64,000 bases of DNA from Cinclus cinclus (GCF_963662255.1 NC_085059.1:2776501-2840500), one strand, 5' to 3'; counted from the first letter of the stretch, positions 36,026 to 46,764 are shown. Made by a program: numbers and translations. The notes: generated from the letters alone by a model not told the origin.

Positions 36026-36762
36026 TCCAAAGCGGTGTTGTGACAGCCCCGCACAGAAGTGAGTGGCAGCCAGGATTTTGCTTCAGCAGCAAAATCAGGG
36101 CCTGATAAAACATCACATTTCCCCAGGACTCCAAAGATACTGGAAAACAGGGAGAGAAACTCATGTTCCACCCCCTCCAAAGAGCCTGGCAACACATTTG
36201 GAATAAAAAGCCTTCTCCTGCACAGAGCTCTGCACAAATAGGGGTGGGTGGGGTAAACTGTGTCCTGAGGGCCAGGGCAGCTCCATCTGGGCACAAAAGC
36301 TTCTGGGATGAGGATGCAAGGCCAGGAAAATGTTCCTTCCTGATCCCAGAGCCTCTGGAAGCAGCCTCAGCTCAGTGTTCGTGAAGTGTGGGACTCCTGC
36401 TCACAACATGCAGAATTTGGGGCTGAGATGAGATGTCCTGGTACCCTGACCCCTCACCATCTCAGCCCCTCCTCCTCTCTCTGCATTTTGGGGACATTCC
36501 AAGGTTTAATTGACATTCCTAAAGGCAATTTCAACTCCTGCACTTCTGAATTTCAACTCCTCCACCCGTCCTGAGAGGTCTCTGTCCAGCAACCCATAAT
36601 GTTTATTTATGAAATAGGTGAGGAGAAGAGGTGTGATGGGAAATGGGAGTCCAGAAATTTCTGTGGAACACATGGGATAAAAGGGTTGTGGCATGGGGAG
36701 GAGCTGCTCCAGTTTAGACCTGGATGAGCTGTGAAAAAAATCTTCAGGGGATCGAAAAAGAT
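36026..36762. other. Noncoding sequence, no gene seen
   Basis: Unique sequence up to the CR1 tail. The word CAACTCC repeats near 36531 and 36552, but no real tandem array is present. Confidence 0.45.
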
Positions 36763-37200
36763 CATGGAATCCCAGAAACGTTTGGGTTGGAAGGGAGATT
36801 AAAGCTGATCTTATTCCACCCCTGTCGTGGCAGGGACACCTCCCACTGTCCCAGGCTGCTCCAGCCTGGCCTTGGGCACTGCCAGGGATCCAGGGGCAGC
36901 CACAGCTGCTCTGGGAATTCCATCCCAGCCACTCTCCACCCTCCCAGGGAACAATTCCTGCCCAAAATCCCATCCATCCCTGCCCTCTGGGGGAGCATTC
37001 CCTGTGTCCTGTCCCTCCATCCCTTGGAAATATTCCCTCTCCATCTTTCTTATCCTTCAGGTCCTGCAAGGCCACCCAGTGCTCACCCCAAAGCTTCTCC
37101 TGTCCAGTAGAACAATCCCAGCTCTCCCAGCCTTTTCTCCCAGCCTTTCCTCCCAGCAGAGCTGCTCCAGATCTCTCTGGAGCCATCAACACAGAGTGAT
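36763..37200 (-). mobile_element. CR1 LINE 3' portion
   Basis: Reverse-order landmarks are all present: CATGGAATCCCAGAAACG, GGCAGGGACACCTCCCACTG, CTGCTCCAGCCTGGCC, CAGCCACAGCTGCTCTGGG, CCAGGGAACAATTCCTGCCC and CCCCAAAGCTTCTCCTGTCC. About 440 bp remain. It resembles the copies at 43470-43896 and 58202-58745. Confidence 0.96.
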
Positions 37201-37690
37201 CCTGCAGGGGATGTTCCTTCGTTAGAAAATTCCTGTGATTTTCTGAGGACAATCTTAGGCCTAACCTAATTCTGGCCAATAGGAACATGGAGCTCAGTTC
37301 CTGGACCAGCCACATCCATGAGCTGAGACCTCTCTGTCCTGCTCATCTCTGAGTTCTGCCAGGGCTCAGGTAACGCCAGAATCCCCAGTTACTACGGTCT
37401 TTACTTAAGAGTGCTATCCCCAACTCTAAACCAGGCATCAGCTTCACAGATAAAAACAGAATCTCAGACGCAAATGTCTGTGTTGACCACAGTTTGCAGC
37501 TCCAGTGACTCAGCTCTGAGCAGGAGGAAAAAGTGCAAATCCATCCGGATGAGGATTTCCTTAAAAACCTCGTAAGGACCCACTGCACAGAGCTGAGAAC
37601 TCCTGTGCCTCATGTATCCGAGAAAAAAACAACACGTTTTTAAAAAAAGAAGAGGGGGAGAATTGGGAGCTGTCTCAAGAACAGCTGCCA
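37201..37690. other. Noncoding sequence, no gene seen
   Basis: Unique sequence between a CR1 and an LTR fragment. Nothing recognised. Confidence 0.45.
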
Positions 37691-37885
37691 TGATGCCAAA
37701 ATCTGACCTGGAACAGAGACTAGACAGAGCAAAAGGAATAAAATCAGTATTTATTGAAAGGATTCACCCTTGGCTGAGGGTACACCCAAGTCAAATCCAA
37801 GACAGATCCTGGTCACGAGTTTTACACTTTTATAATTTTTGGTTCATCAACATATTGGGGTTAATTGTCCCACCAAGCAATAGAG
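37691..37885 (-). mobile_element. Endogenous retrovirus LTR fragment (3' part)
   Basis: Read on the minus strand, it runs CCCCAATATGTTGATGAACC, CTCGTGACCAGGATCTGTC, CCTCAGCCAAGGGTGAATCC, then TTTCAATAAATACTG and ends in TTTTGGCATCA. This is the R-U5 style of an avian retroviral LTR, with an AATAAA signal. The plus-strand boundary TGATGCC at 37691 gives the CA end of the LTR. The 5' half is missing and no coding region remains. Confidence 0.65.
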
Positions 37886-37930
37886 AGTGTGAAAAATATA
37901 AAAGCTAAAACTCAAGGCATGATCAGGAGC

Positions 37931-37976
37931 AGGATGGTGAACCTTGTGGATCCCTTCCAGCTCAGGCTTCTGTGAT
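37931..37976 (+). mobile_element. Possible CR1 3' tail remnant
   Basis: GATGGTGAACCTTGTGGATCC, CTTCCAGCTCAGGCTTCTG and TGATT resemble a CR1 3' end with the tail motif TTCTGTGATT. Only about 45 bp, so the call is tentative. Confidence 0.4.
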
Positions 37977-38311
37977 TAAAGTGCTCCACTTTCCCCCTCC
38001 CAGGCTGAGTCAGAGCACCCTGAGAGCAGCAGATCAGGGAAGGAAGGAAAGCAGCAGGAAGAAGCAGCTGCTCCTCTCCCAGCACAGAGCACGAAGCTTT
38101 TCAAGTCCCTGTCTCTGGTTTCCTGCTGAAAGCAGCCTTGGCTCCATCTGAGTCAGCCCAGCTCCCTCTCAGCTGCCCTTCCCCAGGACAGGCAGCCCCC
38201 AAATCCATGACACCTTGCTCCAGACACCTCAGGGCATCCCACACCAGCCCTTCTCCTCCTCCTGACAGGAAACAGTGAGGAATTGTCACCTGGTGCTGTG
38301 ACTGGGCTGAT

Positions 38312-38480
38312 ACCCTCCTGCTGCAGTGACACATTCACAGGCTCTCCTTCCTTCCTCTGACTCACTGGGGTTTGTAGAATTTGGCATTTTTGAGTTGGAA
38401 TTAAGAGCTTTAAAGTACCTCAGAGGATTATCTGTGGCTTGTGAAGCCCCTGGGTGTTCCTCTGAACCTCTGGATTGAAT
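38312..38480. repeat. Direct repeat, copy 1
   Basis: Contains CAGTGACACATTCACAGGC, TTGGAATTAAGAGCTTTAAAG, GGATTATCTGTGGCTTGTGA and TTCCTCTGAACCTCTGG. The same words recur in order at 38838-39006, about 526 bp downstream. The family is unknown to me. It may be a segmental duplication or two copies of a mobile fragment. Confidence 0.85.
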
Positions 38481-38837
38481 ACGAGGGCTTGAGGGGACAT
38501 CTGGGTCTATCTAAAGGGGACACAAGGACATGGATTTATTATCCCATAGTAGGCTCTGTATAGTTCTGAGGGCTCAGGAAGGATTCCTATTTCTGACACT
38601 GGATGTATAACTGGGGGGTTGGGGTCACTTTTTTTTTTTTTTCTGCAATCCCCACAAGCAGCAGGAAAAGACAGATTTGGTTTGGGAAGATGCATCTTGA
38701 CCCGATCACCAGATTTGGGATCAAGAAGTTGATTTTCCTTAAACTGAGGATCATAGGGATGCCTTTCTATTTCCCACCTTCTTTATGCCATGGAATTGCA
38801 CTCTCAAAGGCCTCCTGGCGGTTTTTATTGGGCCAAG
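38481..38837. other. Spacer between direct repeats
   Basis: About 360 bp of unique sequence with a run of about 18 T near 38625-38641. No frame with a domain is present. Confidence 0.6.
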
Positions 38838-39006
38838 CCCCTCCTGTTGCAGGAGCCCACAGCAGTGACAGATTCACAATCTCCCTCTCCTTGTTTTTGA
38901 AGCCTTTGATATTTTAGACTTGGAATTAAGAGCTTTAAAGCATCTTGAAGGATTATCTGTGGCTTGTGAAGCTCCAGGATGTTCCTCTGAACCCCTGGAT
39001 TTAATT
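38838..39006. repeat. Direct repeat, copy 2
   Basis: Second copy of the unit at 38312-38480, with indels (for example, a 13-bp length difference near its start). The two copies share the order of at least four words of 15 or more bases. Confidence 0.85.
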
Positions 39007-39159
39007 CCTGTGTCAGAGCTGCCGTTGTCCACCCTCCAGCCCCGTGTGTGATCCAGGGAGGCACCCAGGAAAAGTCCCTCCCAGGGTTATCCTGCCTGAT
39101 CCTCAATAATTCAACAAAAATGCTCAGAAAATCCTGCTGAGTGGCCCTAATAAACTCCT
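39007..39159. other. Unique noncoding sequence
   Basis: A short gap before an AT-rich block. Nothing recognised. Confidence 0.4.
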
Positions 39160-39790
39160 CTAATAATGTTCTCAATTAATTATCAGCTCTATCTTTTTAG
39201 CAGCTGTCCTGCTATTTTATGGAGGAGCAAAATCACTTCAGCACTGTCGTTCTGGTCTTTCTTTTAGCCCAGTGTTCCCCTCTTGCTGAAGCTTTCCCAG
39301 TATTCTACATTATCACGGGATGTGTCATTAAACCCCAAGTTCCCCAGGAGTTTCTCCAAAGCCCAGTGCACAGCATCTCTAATTTAAATGCATTTGCCTC
39401 AATAATACAATTTAATAACTACCAAAGTTAAAGTTTAGAATGAAAAAGAACTCCTTAGCTCCTTAAACTTGCAATATTCCATCCTTTTGGCTTCTTTTAA
39501 TTACTAAGCAGAAATATTTTTAGAACATATTTAACTTTTCAGCAACACTCCCATCAATTTTATCACTCCCATTTAGCAGCGGGCTTTACACCAGCATTAG
39601 GTCCCTTTTAATTCCTATTATCAGATTTCTTTGAGTCCTAACACTTGGCTGTTTTCTTCTTTTGTTCTTTATTTCCTTAACTAGACTTTCAAATAATGTA
39701 ATAGCTCAGCTTAAAAAGTAAAGCCCAGATAATTGGGGCTGGATTAATTAATTTCTCTTCCTTCCTTTCCAGAGGTGTCTGCACTCACAG
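39160..39790. promoter_or_regulatory. Candidate conserved AT-rich block
   Basis: Repeat-free and AT-rich, with homeodomain cores TAATTA at 39745-39750, CAATTAATTATC near 39172, and CCTCAATAATACAATTTAATAA near 39397. Frames are short and carry no known domain. Confidence 0.25.
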
Positions 39791-40340
39791 CCGCTGCCTG
39801 CCACCTGCATTTAAAGGAATATCTTCACTTTGAGCAATGCTGTAGAAACACAGAGATGTCATGGGCATTTACTGCCAGGACACTGGCATCCATCCAGCTG
39901 CCAAATTTATCCATGAGAACAGAGGAACTGGAGAGGGGACAAGTTCCAGTGTGATGGCGACTCACAGAGCAGTTCATTCCTTTTTTTAAAATGTCGAGTT
40001 TGCATTACTCCAGCAAGGCCAATAATCTGTGTTTATTTCTCTGTTTTGCACAGCAGAACTGGGAGTTTTGGTTTCTGATTGACCAGGCAAGGAAAACCCT
40101 CCCGGGAACCAGCAAGTTCTCAAGTTGGGTTCAAGTGGCAAAGCCATCTCCCCATCCTGGTCCTCCCCTGTCCCTCCCAGGTCATCTCCATCCCTCTCCC
40201 AGAAAAAAATGAGTGGAACCCCTTGCATTCCCCAGGAGAATGTGGGGTCTGGATCAGCACCCGGCTGGGACCAAGCCCTCCCCACATCCCCATCAGCCTT
40301 TTATTGGTGCCCCCAGGGAGGCTCCAGCCACATTGACCTG
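39791..40340. other. Noncoding sequence, no gene seen
   Basis: Unique sequence that leads into the first array of the tandem-repeat cluster. Nothing recognised. Confidence 0.45.
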
Positions 40341-40702
40341 CAGGGGTGATGAAGAGAATGGATTTCTATTTCCTACAGGAATTATGATAATTAACTTCTA
40401 TTTCCTACAGAGAATGAGGAAGAATTTCTGACTTCCTACAGGGATGAAGAAAATGAATTTATATTTCCTACAGGAATGATGAAGAGGATGATTTTTTATC
40501 TCCTACAGAGAATGATAAAGAGGATGAATTTCTGACTTCCTACAGGAATGAAGAGAATTAATTTCTATTTCCTACAGAGAATGAGGAAGAGGAAGAATTT
40601 CTGACTTCCTACAGGGGATGATGAAGAGAATGAATTTCTATTTCCTACAGGGAATGAGGAAGAGAATGAATTTCTGATTTCCTACAGGGGATGATGAAGA
40701 GG
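40341..40702 (+). repeat. 31-37 bp minisatellite carrying TTTCCTACAG
   Basis: Ten units, each with CCTACAG, end at 40378, 40410, 40441, 40473, 40508, 40545, 40577, 40614, 40650 and 40687. The rest of the unit reads GGATGATGAAGAGAATG then AATTTCTATTTCCTACAG. The pyrimidine run plus CAG resembles a splice acceptor in every unit. The same unit in reverse orientation forms the array at 42307-42514. Confidence 0.95.
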
Positions 40703-40943
40703 ACCAGGAATTGTGTCCCCACTGGAGGAAGGGAATGCTCCTGCACCAAGCAAGGAGATAATTCAGAGGCTGCAGAGGTGTCACAGCTCTCACTGAAGGT
40801 CTCATCCTTGGCAGCTCCTCCAACATTTGGGCTCCATCAACAGTCCCAAGGTTCAGCTCAACATCTGCTGCTGCTGGGGTGGGCAGATCCCCCTGGGGTC
40901 TGTCCTGCCCCAAGCCCTGAGCCTGCTGCAGTCCCAGCACTCA
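40703..40943. other. Unique gap between arrays
   Basis: Unique sequence of about 240 bp with no recognised element. Confidence 0.5.
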
Positions 40944-41438
40944 GAGGGGATGTGGGGCTGACCCTCAGGGGGATGTGGGGCTGACCCTTAGGGGGATGTG
41001 GAGCTGACCCTCGGGGGATGTGGGGCTCACCCTCAGGGGGATGTGGGGCTCACCCTCAGGGGGATGTGGGGCTGACCCTCAGGGGGATGTGGGGCTGACC
41101 CTTAGGGGGATGTGGGGCTCACCCTCAGGGGGATGTGGAGCTGACCCTCGGGGGATGTGGGGCTCACCCTCAGGGGGATGTGGGGCTGACCCTTAGGGGG
41201 ATGTGGGGCTGACCCTCAGGGGGATGTGGGGCTGACCCTCAGGGGGATGTGGAGCTGACCCTCGGGGGATGTGGGGCTCACCCTCAGGGGGATGTGGGGC
41301 TGACCCTCGGGGGATGTGGGGCTCACCCTCAGGGGGATGTGGGGCTGACCCTTAGGGGGATGTGGGGCTGACCCTCAGGGGGATGTGGGGCTGACCCTCA
41401 GGGGGATGTGGAGCTGACCCTCGGGGGATGTGGGGCTG
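40944..41438 (+). repeat. 22-23 bp G-rich minisatellite, about 22 copies
   Basis: Each unit joins GGGGGATGTGGGG to CTGACCCTCA, with variants CTCACC, CCTTAGG and GGAGCTG. G runs of 4-5 recur every unit, so the plus strand can form G-quadruplexes repeatedly. Units differ in a mixed order (CTGACC versus CTCACC, TTAG versus TCAG), suggesting internal shuffling of variants. Frames across the array are artefacts. Confidence 0.97.
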
Positions 41439-41712
41439 CTGGAGGAGCCAGGCTGGAGCAGAGCAGTGGCTTTGCCCATGCCAGCAGCCTCCAGAAAAGC
41501 AGCAGCAGCAGCATTTCCTGGCATGATGAAAGCCTTCCCTGCATCCGTGCTGGTACATTGAGACATCGATTTCATAAACGCTGCTTTATTTGGAGGAGCT
41601 CCCTCGTGAAGCTCTCCATCCTCCCTGCTGCTGTGCCCCCCTGAGCCTGACCCCAAAATGGGGACAGACGAGTGCAGGGCGTGGAGGGGGTTGGAGAGGT
41701 GCTCAGGACAGG
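41439..41712. other. Unique gap between arrays
   Basis: GC-rich unique sequence. Nothing recognised. Confidence 0.45.
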
Positions 41713-41771
41713 CCAGGAGGTAGCCAGGAGGTAGCCAGGAGGTAGCCAGGAGGTAGCCAGGAGGTAGCCAG
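41713..41771. repeat. 11-bp minisatellite
   Basis: Five perfect units of CCAGGAGGTAG plus a partial one. Overlaps a frame that reads a repeated LPPGYLLA peptide on the minus strand, an artefact. Confidence 0.95.
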
Positions 41772-41869
41772 CGTGCCCAGGCAGGCTGGGAGAGCCCTTC
41801 AGAGCCCTGAGAGCTGCTCTCCCCTCCCCGGTGCCTCCCCCCAGCTCTCCCTGCTCTCCCTCCCCTGCC
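41772..41869. other. Pyrimidine-rich unique gap
   Basis: C and T rich plus strand (CTCTCCCCTCCCC). No gene. Confidence 0.5.
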
Positions 41870-41965
41870 CTGCGGTTCTACGGCTATAATCAAATCATAA
41901 CTTTTATTAAATTTGAGATTACTTTTTAATGGAATCAATTTCTTGTGTGGTGCTTTTCCCTTCTG
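41870..41965. promoter_or_regulatory. Candidate conserved AT-rich block
   Basis: A short island of AT-rich sequence between GC-rich arrays: GGCTATAATCAAATCATAAC, TTTTATTAAATTTGAGATTAC and TTTTTAATGGAATC. Homeodomain-type words occur. It is sharply unlike its neighbours. Confidence 0.3.
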
Positions 41966-42306
41966 CCCCACGGCTCAGCCTCGCTCTGCACTTCTGTGGT
42001 TTTACTTGGGTTTTTATCTCTGCTTCTGCCTTAACGCCGGACCCAGGGTGAACATCCCTGTCCTGCCTGAGAGGGACAATTGTCCCATGGCCTGGTGTCC
42101 CCAGGGCAGGAATTTTTGCTGAAGGACACCACAGGGGCAGCAGGATTTGTCCCATGCTGTAGCTGGCAGTGGGGATGGAATCAGCAAGAAATTTTCCCTT
42201 GGAGGTAAGGGAGCCCTTCCCTTTCCCTTTGGCTTTGGGGCTGCATTGAAAACCCTGTGCTGGATCCAGTGGCTGTGGAGCTCCAGGAGGCAGCTGAGAG
42301 GGATCT
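41966..42306. other. Unique noncoding sequence
   Basis: GC-rich unique sequence. Nothing recognised. Confidence 0.45.
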
Positions 42307-42514
42307 CATCCTCTTCATCATCCCCAGAAGGGAGTCAAAAATTCATCCTCTTCCTCATTCTCTGTGGGAAAGAGAAATCATTTATCTTCATCCCTGTAGG
42401 AAGGCAGAAATTCATCCTCTTCCTCATCCTTGTAGGAAATATAAATACATCCTTTTCCTCATTCTGTATAGGAAACAGAAATTCTTCCTCATCCCCTTCA
42501 GGAAGTCAGAAATT
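42307..42514 (-). repeat. Inverted copy of the TTTCCTACAG minisatellite
   Basis: About six units read CATCCTCTTCCTCAT, then CTGTAGGAAAG or CTGTAGGAAGGCAG, then AAATTCATCCTCTTC. The reverse complement gives the array at 40341-40702, including CTTCCTACAG. Copies are more diverged from one another than in the plus array. The sequences flanking the two arrays do not match, so the homology is limited to the units. Confidence 0.92.
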
Positions 42515-43469
42515 TGGACACGATGCCTGTGGAGCTCTGAGGATTCCCACACCAGGACAGCCCCACGTGGACATCCCCAAGCACAGCAGCTCAAACCTTC
42601 CCCCTTCGTGGCTTTTCAGTTTCCTGAGAACCTTCTTGCCCAAAATGGCTTCATCTTTGTAGTTTTATGTAACTTTCCCTTCATCTTCCCCTCCTCCCCT
42701 GGTGCTGATTCCTTTCCCTTTCTTCCCCAACACCTACAGACTGTATTATATCCTCTGATGCAAAAACCCCATTCTGCTTTCACTTGTAACCATATCATGA
42801 CAACAAGAAAAATAACAGTGACAGCTTTTATTTGGTCCTCCTCCTGCTGATGTTCTTGAAAAGGAATTTCACATCCTAACTTCGGCTCTCACGTTGAAAC
42901 CTTTTGGATTCCACAGCTTTCTCTGTGAGGATTTTCTAAATCCTGCATTTTCTAAAGCCTGATTTAGGAGCCACAGGTCAGGCTGTGTCCTTGTTGGTTC
43001 AAGACCTGGCTCTAATCCAGGCCCCCTCTCCCAAAAACTTCTGAGTTTGGAATTACCTGAGTGCTGCGAAGATGGATGTTCTGCTCCGAAGGCGCGTGGG
43101 CTCGTGGGCTTTGTGCTGTCTATTACAGAGGAGTTTCATTGAATTTCTGGGGGAATTTAAATCTAATTCCTCCAAAACAAATCAAGATGCATTATCTGCA
43201 CTGGTTTCTTCAGATGAAGCTGAAGCAGCAGGTCCTGAGCCCAGGAATGTGCAGAGGGGCCCTGAGGCTGCAGGAGCCCCACATGGAGCAGGGAAGAGGT
43301 GTCGGGGGTACAGACCCCACTGGGGGTTAACAATGTGGAACAGCCACCCCAAACAATTCCATATCCCAACTTTTTCCTTTCTTCAGCCTGTTCGATGCTC
43401 ATGTTCACACCAAGAGCATCCTAAATGCTTGTCCTGACCACAATCCCTGTGTCCATCCCACTGCTGGGG
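42515..43469. other. Noncoding sequence, no gene seen
   Basis: Unique sequence with no named repeat. Short random-looking frames only. Confidence 0.45.
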
Positions 43470-43896
43470 CCAGAGGAGGCTCCAGGATGAGCAGAGGATG
43501 GAGCAGCTCTGCTGGGAGGAAAGGCTGGGAGAGCTGGGATTGTTCACCTGGACAGGAGAAGCTTTGGGGTGACATCAGTGTGGCCTTGAAGGAGCTGCAG
43601 GAGAGCTGGAGAGGGAGTTGGGACAAAGGGACAGGACACAGGGAATGGCTTCCCACTGCCAGAGGTCAGGGCTGGATGGGATATTGGGCAGGAATTGTTC
43701 CCCAGGAGGGCTGGGATGGAATTCCCAGAGCAGCTGTGGCTGTCCCTGGATCCCTGGCAGTGCCCAAGGCCAGGTTGGACATTGGGGCTTGGAGCAGCCT
43801 GGGACAGTGGGAGGTGTCCCTGCCATGGTAGGGGTGGCACTGGGTGGGATTCGAGGTTCCTTTCCAACCCAAACCTGTCTGGGATTCTCTGAACCT
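43470..43896 (+). mobile_element. CR1 LINE 3' portion
   Basis: Landmarks: GAGGCTCCAGGATGAGCAG, GAGCTGGGATTGTTCACCTG, AGAAGCTTTGGGGTGACATC, GGGATATTGGGCAGGAATTG, CCAGAGCAGCTGTGGCTGTC and the end TCCAACCCAAACCTGTCTGG. About 425 bp. Same subfamily, by its AAGCTTTGGGGTGA segment, as 58202-58745. Confidence 0.95.
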
Positions 43897-45933
43897 TCTC
43901 TCCTGCAGAAATAAAGTTGAGCTCTGCAGTTTGGTGTATCCAGGACAAACCAATACGATCTTTTCCCTCCAATCCTGGCTCTCTAAGTTTAATAAAGGAT
44001 CCACTTATTGATTGGAGTTCTGATGTGTCTGCCTTGTTGTAACTGAAATATCTTCCATGGCTGAACAACCATGGGGCCAGAATTGGGTTGTCCATAATTA
44101 ACACATCTCCAGAGGCATTTAACCACTTCCCAGCATTTAACCACTTCCAAAAGAGCATCAAATGCCTCTTTTGGGAATTTAAAGGAGACTTGATATTGTT
44201 CTTTGTGTCCCTCCTAAGATGGGAGCCCAGAGCTCTCTCCAAACTCTACAGATCTCTCACGCAGTGACAGGAGAAGTTCTGAGTCTGCAGCTATTCAGGT
44301 AACTTTGCTCTGTCTCCTCCTTTCAAAGCCTGATTTTATTTCTCAGCCAAGTCCATTCTGGCTGTATCTGTTCCTGGGAACAAAAGGATGTTATTCTTTG
44401 AGCTTCATTTGAAATGCACTTCCATGGTCATTTATGAAAAGCATAAAAATAACTTCAATCCTGAAGCATGAGACATGTCACCAAAAGCTATATATAAATA
44501 CATATATATATGAATAGATATTTTCGTGTGTTTGGGTGTAGTTTTTAAGGATTATATATATTTTTTTGCCTGGGCATGTGGGGTTCATTTCTGCAGAGGG
44601 TGAGGTTTTTTGGTTTGTTTTTTTTTTTCCCCAATCTCACACAAATCACCAGGACTGGGGGAGCTGCAGCTCTTCCATAACTCTGCCTGTAATTAATAAA
44701 TCATCTGAAGAGCAGAGAGTAACAGGTCCACTTTGAGGGCCAACAAGAGACTTCTAAGTATAGAAGCCTTTGAAAAATTAAAATCAGAGTCCATTTTGGT
44801 GTCCTCTCTCAGCTCCTGGATTTCTGTTGCTCCAATCCATGGGGAAGCTAAAGTTTTGTCAATCTGAGCCCCCTGCAGGTCCAGCAGATGGGAGTGGGGT
44901 CTGGGCACAGCTCCAGCTCCGTGGAGCTCAGGGATGGACGTGCCCCTTTCCCAAGGATGGGGCTGGTGCCGTTCCCGTGGCTTTTCCCATGCTTTGCTGG
45001 TGAGAGCAGCATTTCAAACCCTGATTTCTGGCTGGTTTTTGAGCCTCAGGTTGCAGTAAGTAATTAACTCCCTCTGTTACACTCCTCAATCAAACTGAGA
45101 CATTCTGGCTTCTTCTCTCCAGTTTTATTAAGTAAAACTGGATCAAAAGATCATTTGCTACAAAACTAGCATTGTGCCAGGGTTGGCCATCCTTGGTGAG
45201 CTGTGAAGCTTTGAAAAAATTCCCTGACACCTCCTGCCTGTCTCCCTGCTTCCACTGGAAAATACCTTCCCAAACTGGGTTAGTTTGGAAATACCCATTC
45301 ATTCTCCATGTCCCCATTTAGCTGCCTGTGCTGGTGGCTCCTGATTGCCACCCTGGCTGCTGCCACTTGTCCCCTGGCACAGTGATCCCACTCATGCCAG
45401 GCTGGAATGTGCCTGGGAAGGTGCTGGGTGCTTCCTGCTGACCCCAGGCACGGTGACCTGCCCGATATCTCCCCAGGCTGCCTATTTCCCTGGGAACAAG
45501 GAATACAAAATGCTGTCCCTCAGCCTGGGAGGGAAGCCCATTTTTCAGTGCCACCTCCAGTAGGACAGCCTGTCCTTCCTGCAGAGCCATGCCAGAGGAA
45601 CAGCCCGAGCTGCAGACAAACATTATGTAAATGTCTGCTCCACAGCCTCGCTCAGGCTTCTCCTGCTTCATTAGGTCACTGGCAGAGAACGTCAGAACGT
45701 TTGCGTCCTTCCCATCAGAGGCTGATTGCCAGCTCATGCCTGTTTTGTTTCAGGAGGTTTTTTAGGGTTTTTTAGGAAAAGGGCTTGTCCCTGCTGCTGA
45801 GGATGCCCAGATCTCCATGTGAGGTGTTTACCTCATCCACACCTCAAGTGGAGCTGCACTGGAAGAGAAGAGAGGAAAAATAATTGCAAAGGATGTATGG
45901 AAGAAGCTTTTTATGGAAACAATAATAAAGTAT
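43897..45933. other. Noncoding sequence with small repeats
   Basis: No gene is recognised. Two 16-bp copies of GCATTTAACCACTTCC occupy 44115-44130 and 44133-44148. A short AT repeat lies at about 44489-44514. The minus-strand frame at 45318-45737 (139 codons) shows no domain. Confidence 0.5.
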
Positions 45934-46086
45934 TTGAATACTTTGCCTGGGGAGGTGGTGGAGTCACCATCCCTGGATGTATTTTAAAAAAGGCTGGATG
46001 TGGCACTTGGTTTAGTTGAGGTGTTGGGCTGGGTTGGACTTGATTTTGGAGATCTCTTCCAACCTGGTGGTTCTGTGATTCTGTGA
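45934..46086 (+). mobile_element. CR1-type LINE 3' end, distinct subfamily
   Basis: GAATACTTTGCCTGGGGAGG, TGGTGGAGTCACCATCCCTG, AAGGCTGGATGTGGC, TCTTCCAACCTGGTGG, ending in two perfect TTCTGTGA octamers at 46071-46086. The octamer tail is the CR1 hallmark. The internal sequence differs from the other copies in this window, so it is another subfamily. Confidence 0.85.
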
Positions 46087-46764
46087 ATGGAGACAAGGCC
46101 AGGCTGATCCTAGGGATCACACACCCTCAGACTCTTCCTTTTGTCCCCATGCTCATGGTTTGCTCCAGGACAGGGATGAGAATGCTGTTCCCAGCAGGAT
46201 CAGAGCCCCTGGGAGAGGGCTCATTTTTCAAACAACAAATGCACACAGGACACTGTGCAGCAATAACAATTTTCTTAAAAATGAAGTTTCTCTGCCAAAA
46301 GTCCTTGGATTTTGCTTTGATGACCCCATGTCCTGCTGAGCATTGCGGATTTCCATAGATGCTCACAGGATGGGGGGTTTAGGCTCATGTTCTGTTTTTA
46401 TGGTAGTGCCCATCATTTCTGGAGCTGCTATTATATGCTGTCTCTGTGGCCATTCCCATATGGGTTTCCCAGAGCTCAGCTCCTTCCCTGCCTGCTCTGG
46501 AGCTCTTTCTCCCAGTCTGCCCAGTCCAAACCACCCTCATCTGCATGTGCTGTGTCCTTACCCTGCTCCCCTTCAGCTGGTCACCTTCTATCTCATGAGA
46601 TTTCTTCCCTCAACCTTTGTCCAGGACATTTGCACTCCAACCCATGTGGGATTGAGAAGAATATCCAGCACTTCCTGGCATGGAGGGTTTTACTCAGAAG
46701 GAGCATAGGATGAGTTGTTCCCTCCCATTCCAGGGAAGGAAAATGGACAGGAATAATAAATTCT
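46087..46764. other. Noncoding sequence, no gene seen
   Basis: Unique sequence. Two overlapping plus frames (46343-46713) look like pyrimidine-rich noise with Cys and Leu. Nothing recognised. Confidence 0.45.

Noticed and set aside
36506..37315. A 269-codon minus frame
   Set aside because: Most of it is CR1 3' sequence. Such frames recur at the other CR1 copies.
40341..40702. CRISPR-like array (regular repeats)
   Set aside because: Units are contiguous and diverged with no unique spacers, and the genome is vertebrate.
40944..41438. Interstitial telomere repeat, because CCCTTAGGGG contains TTAGGG
   Set aside because: The hexamer occurs once per variant unit and never in tandem.
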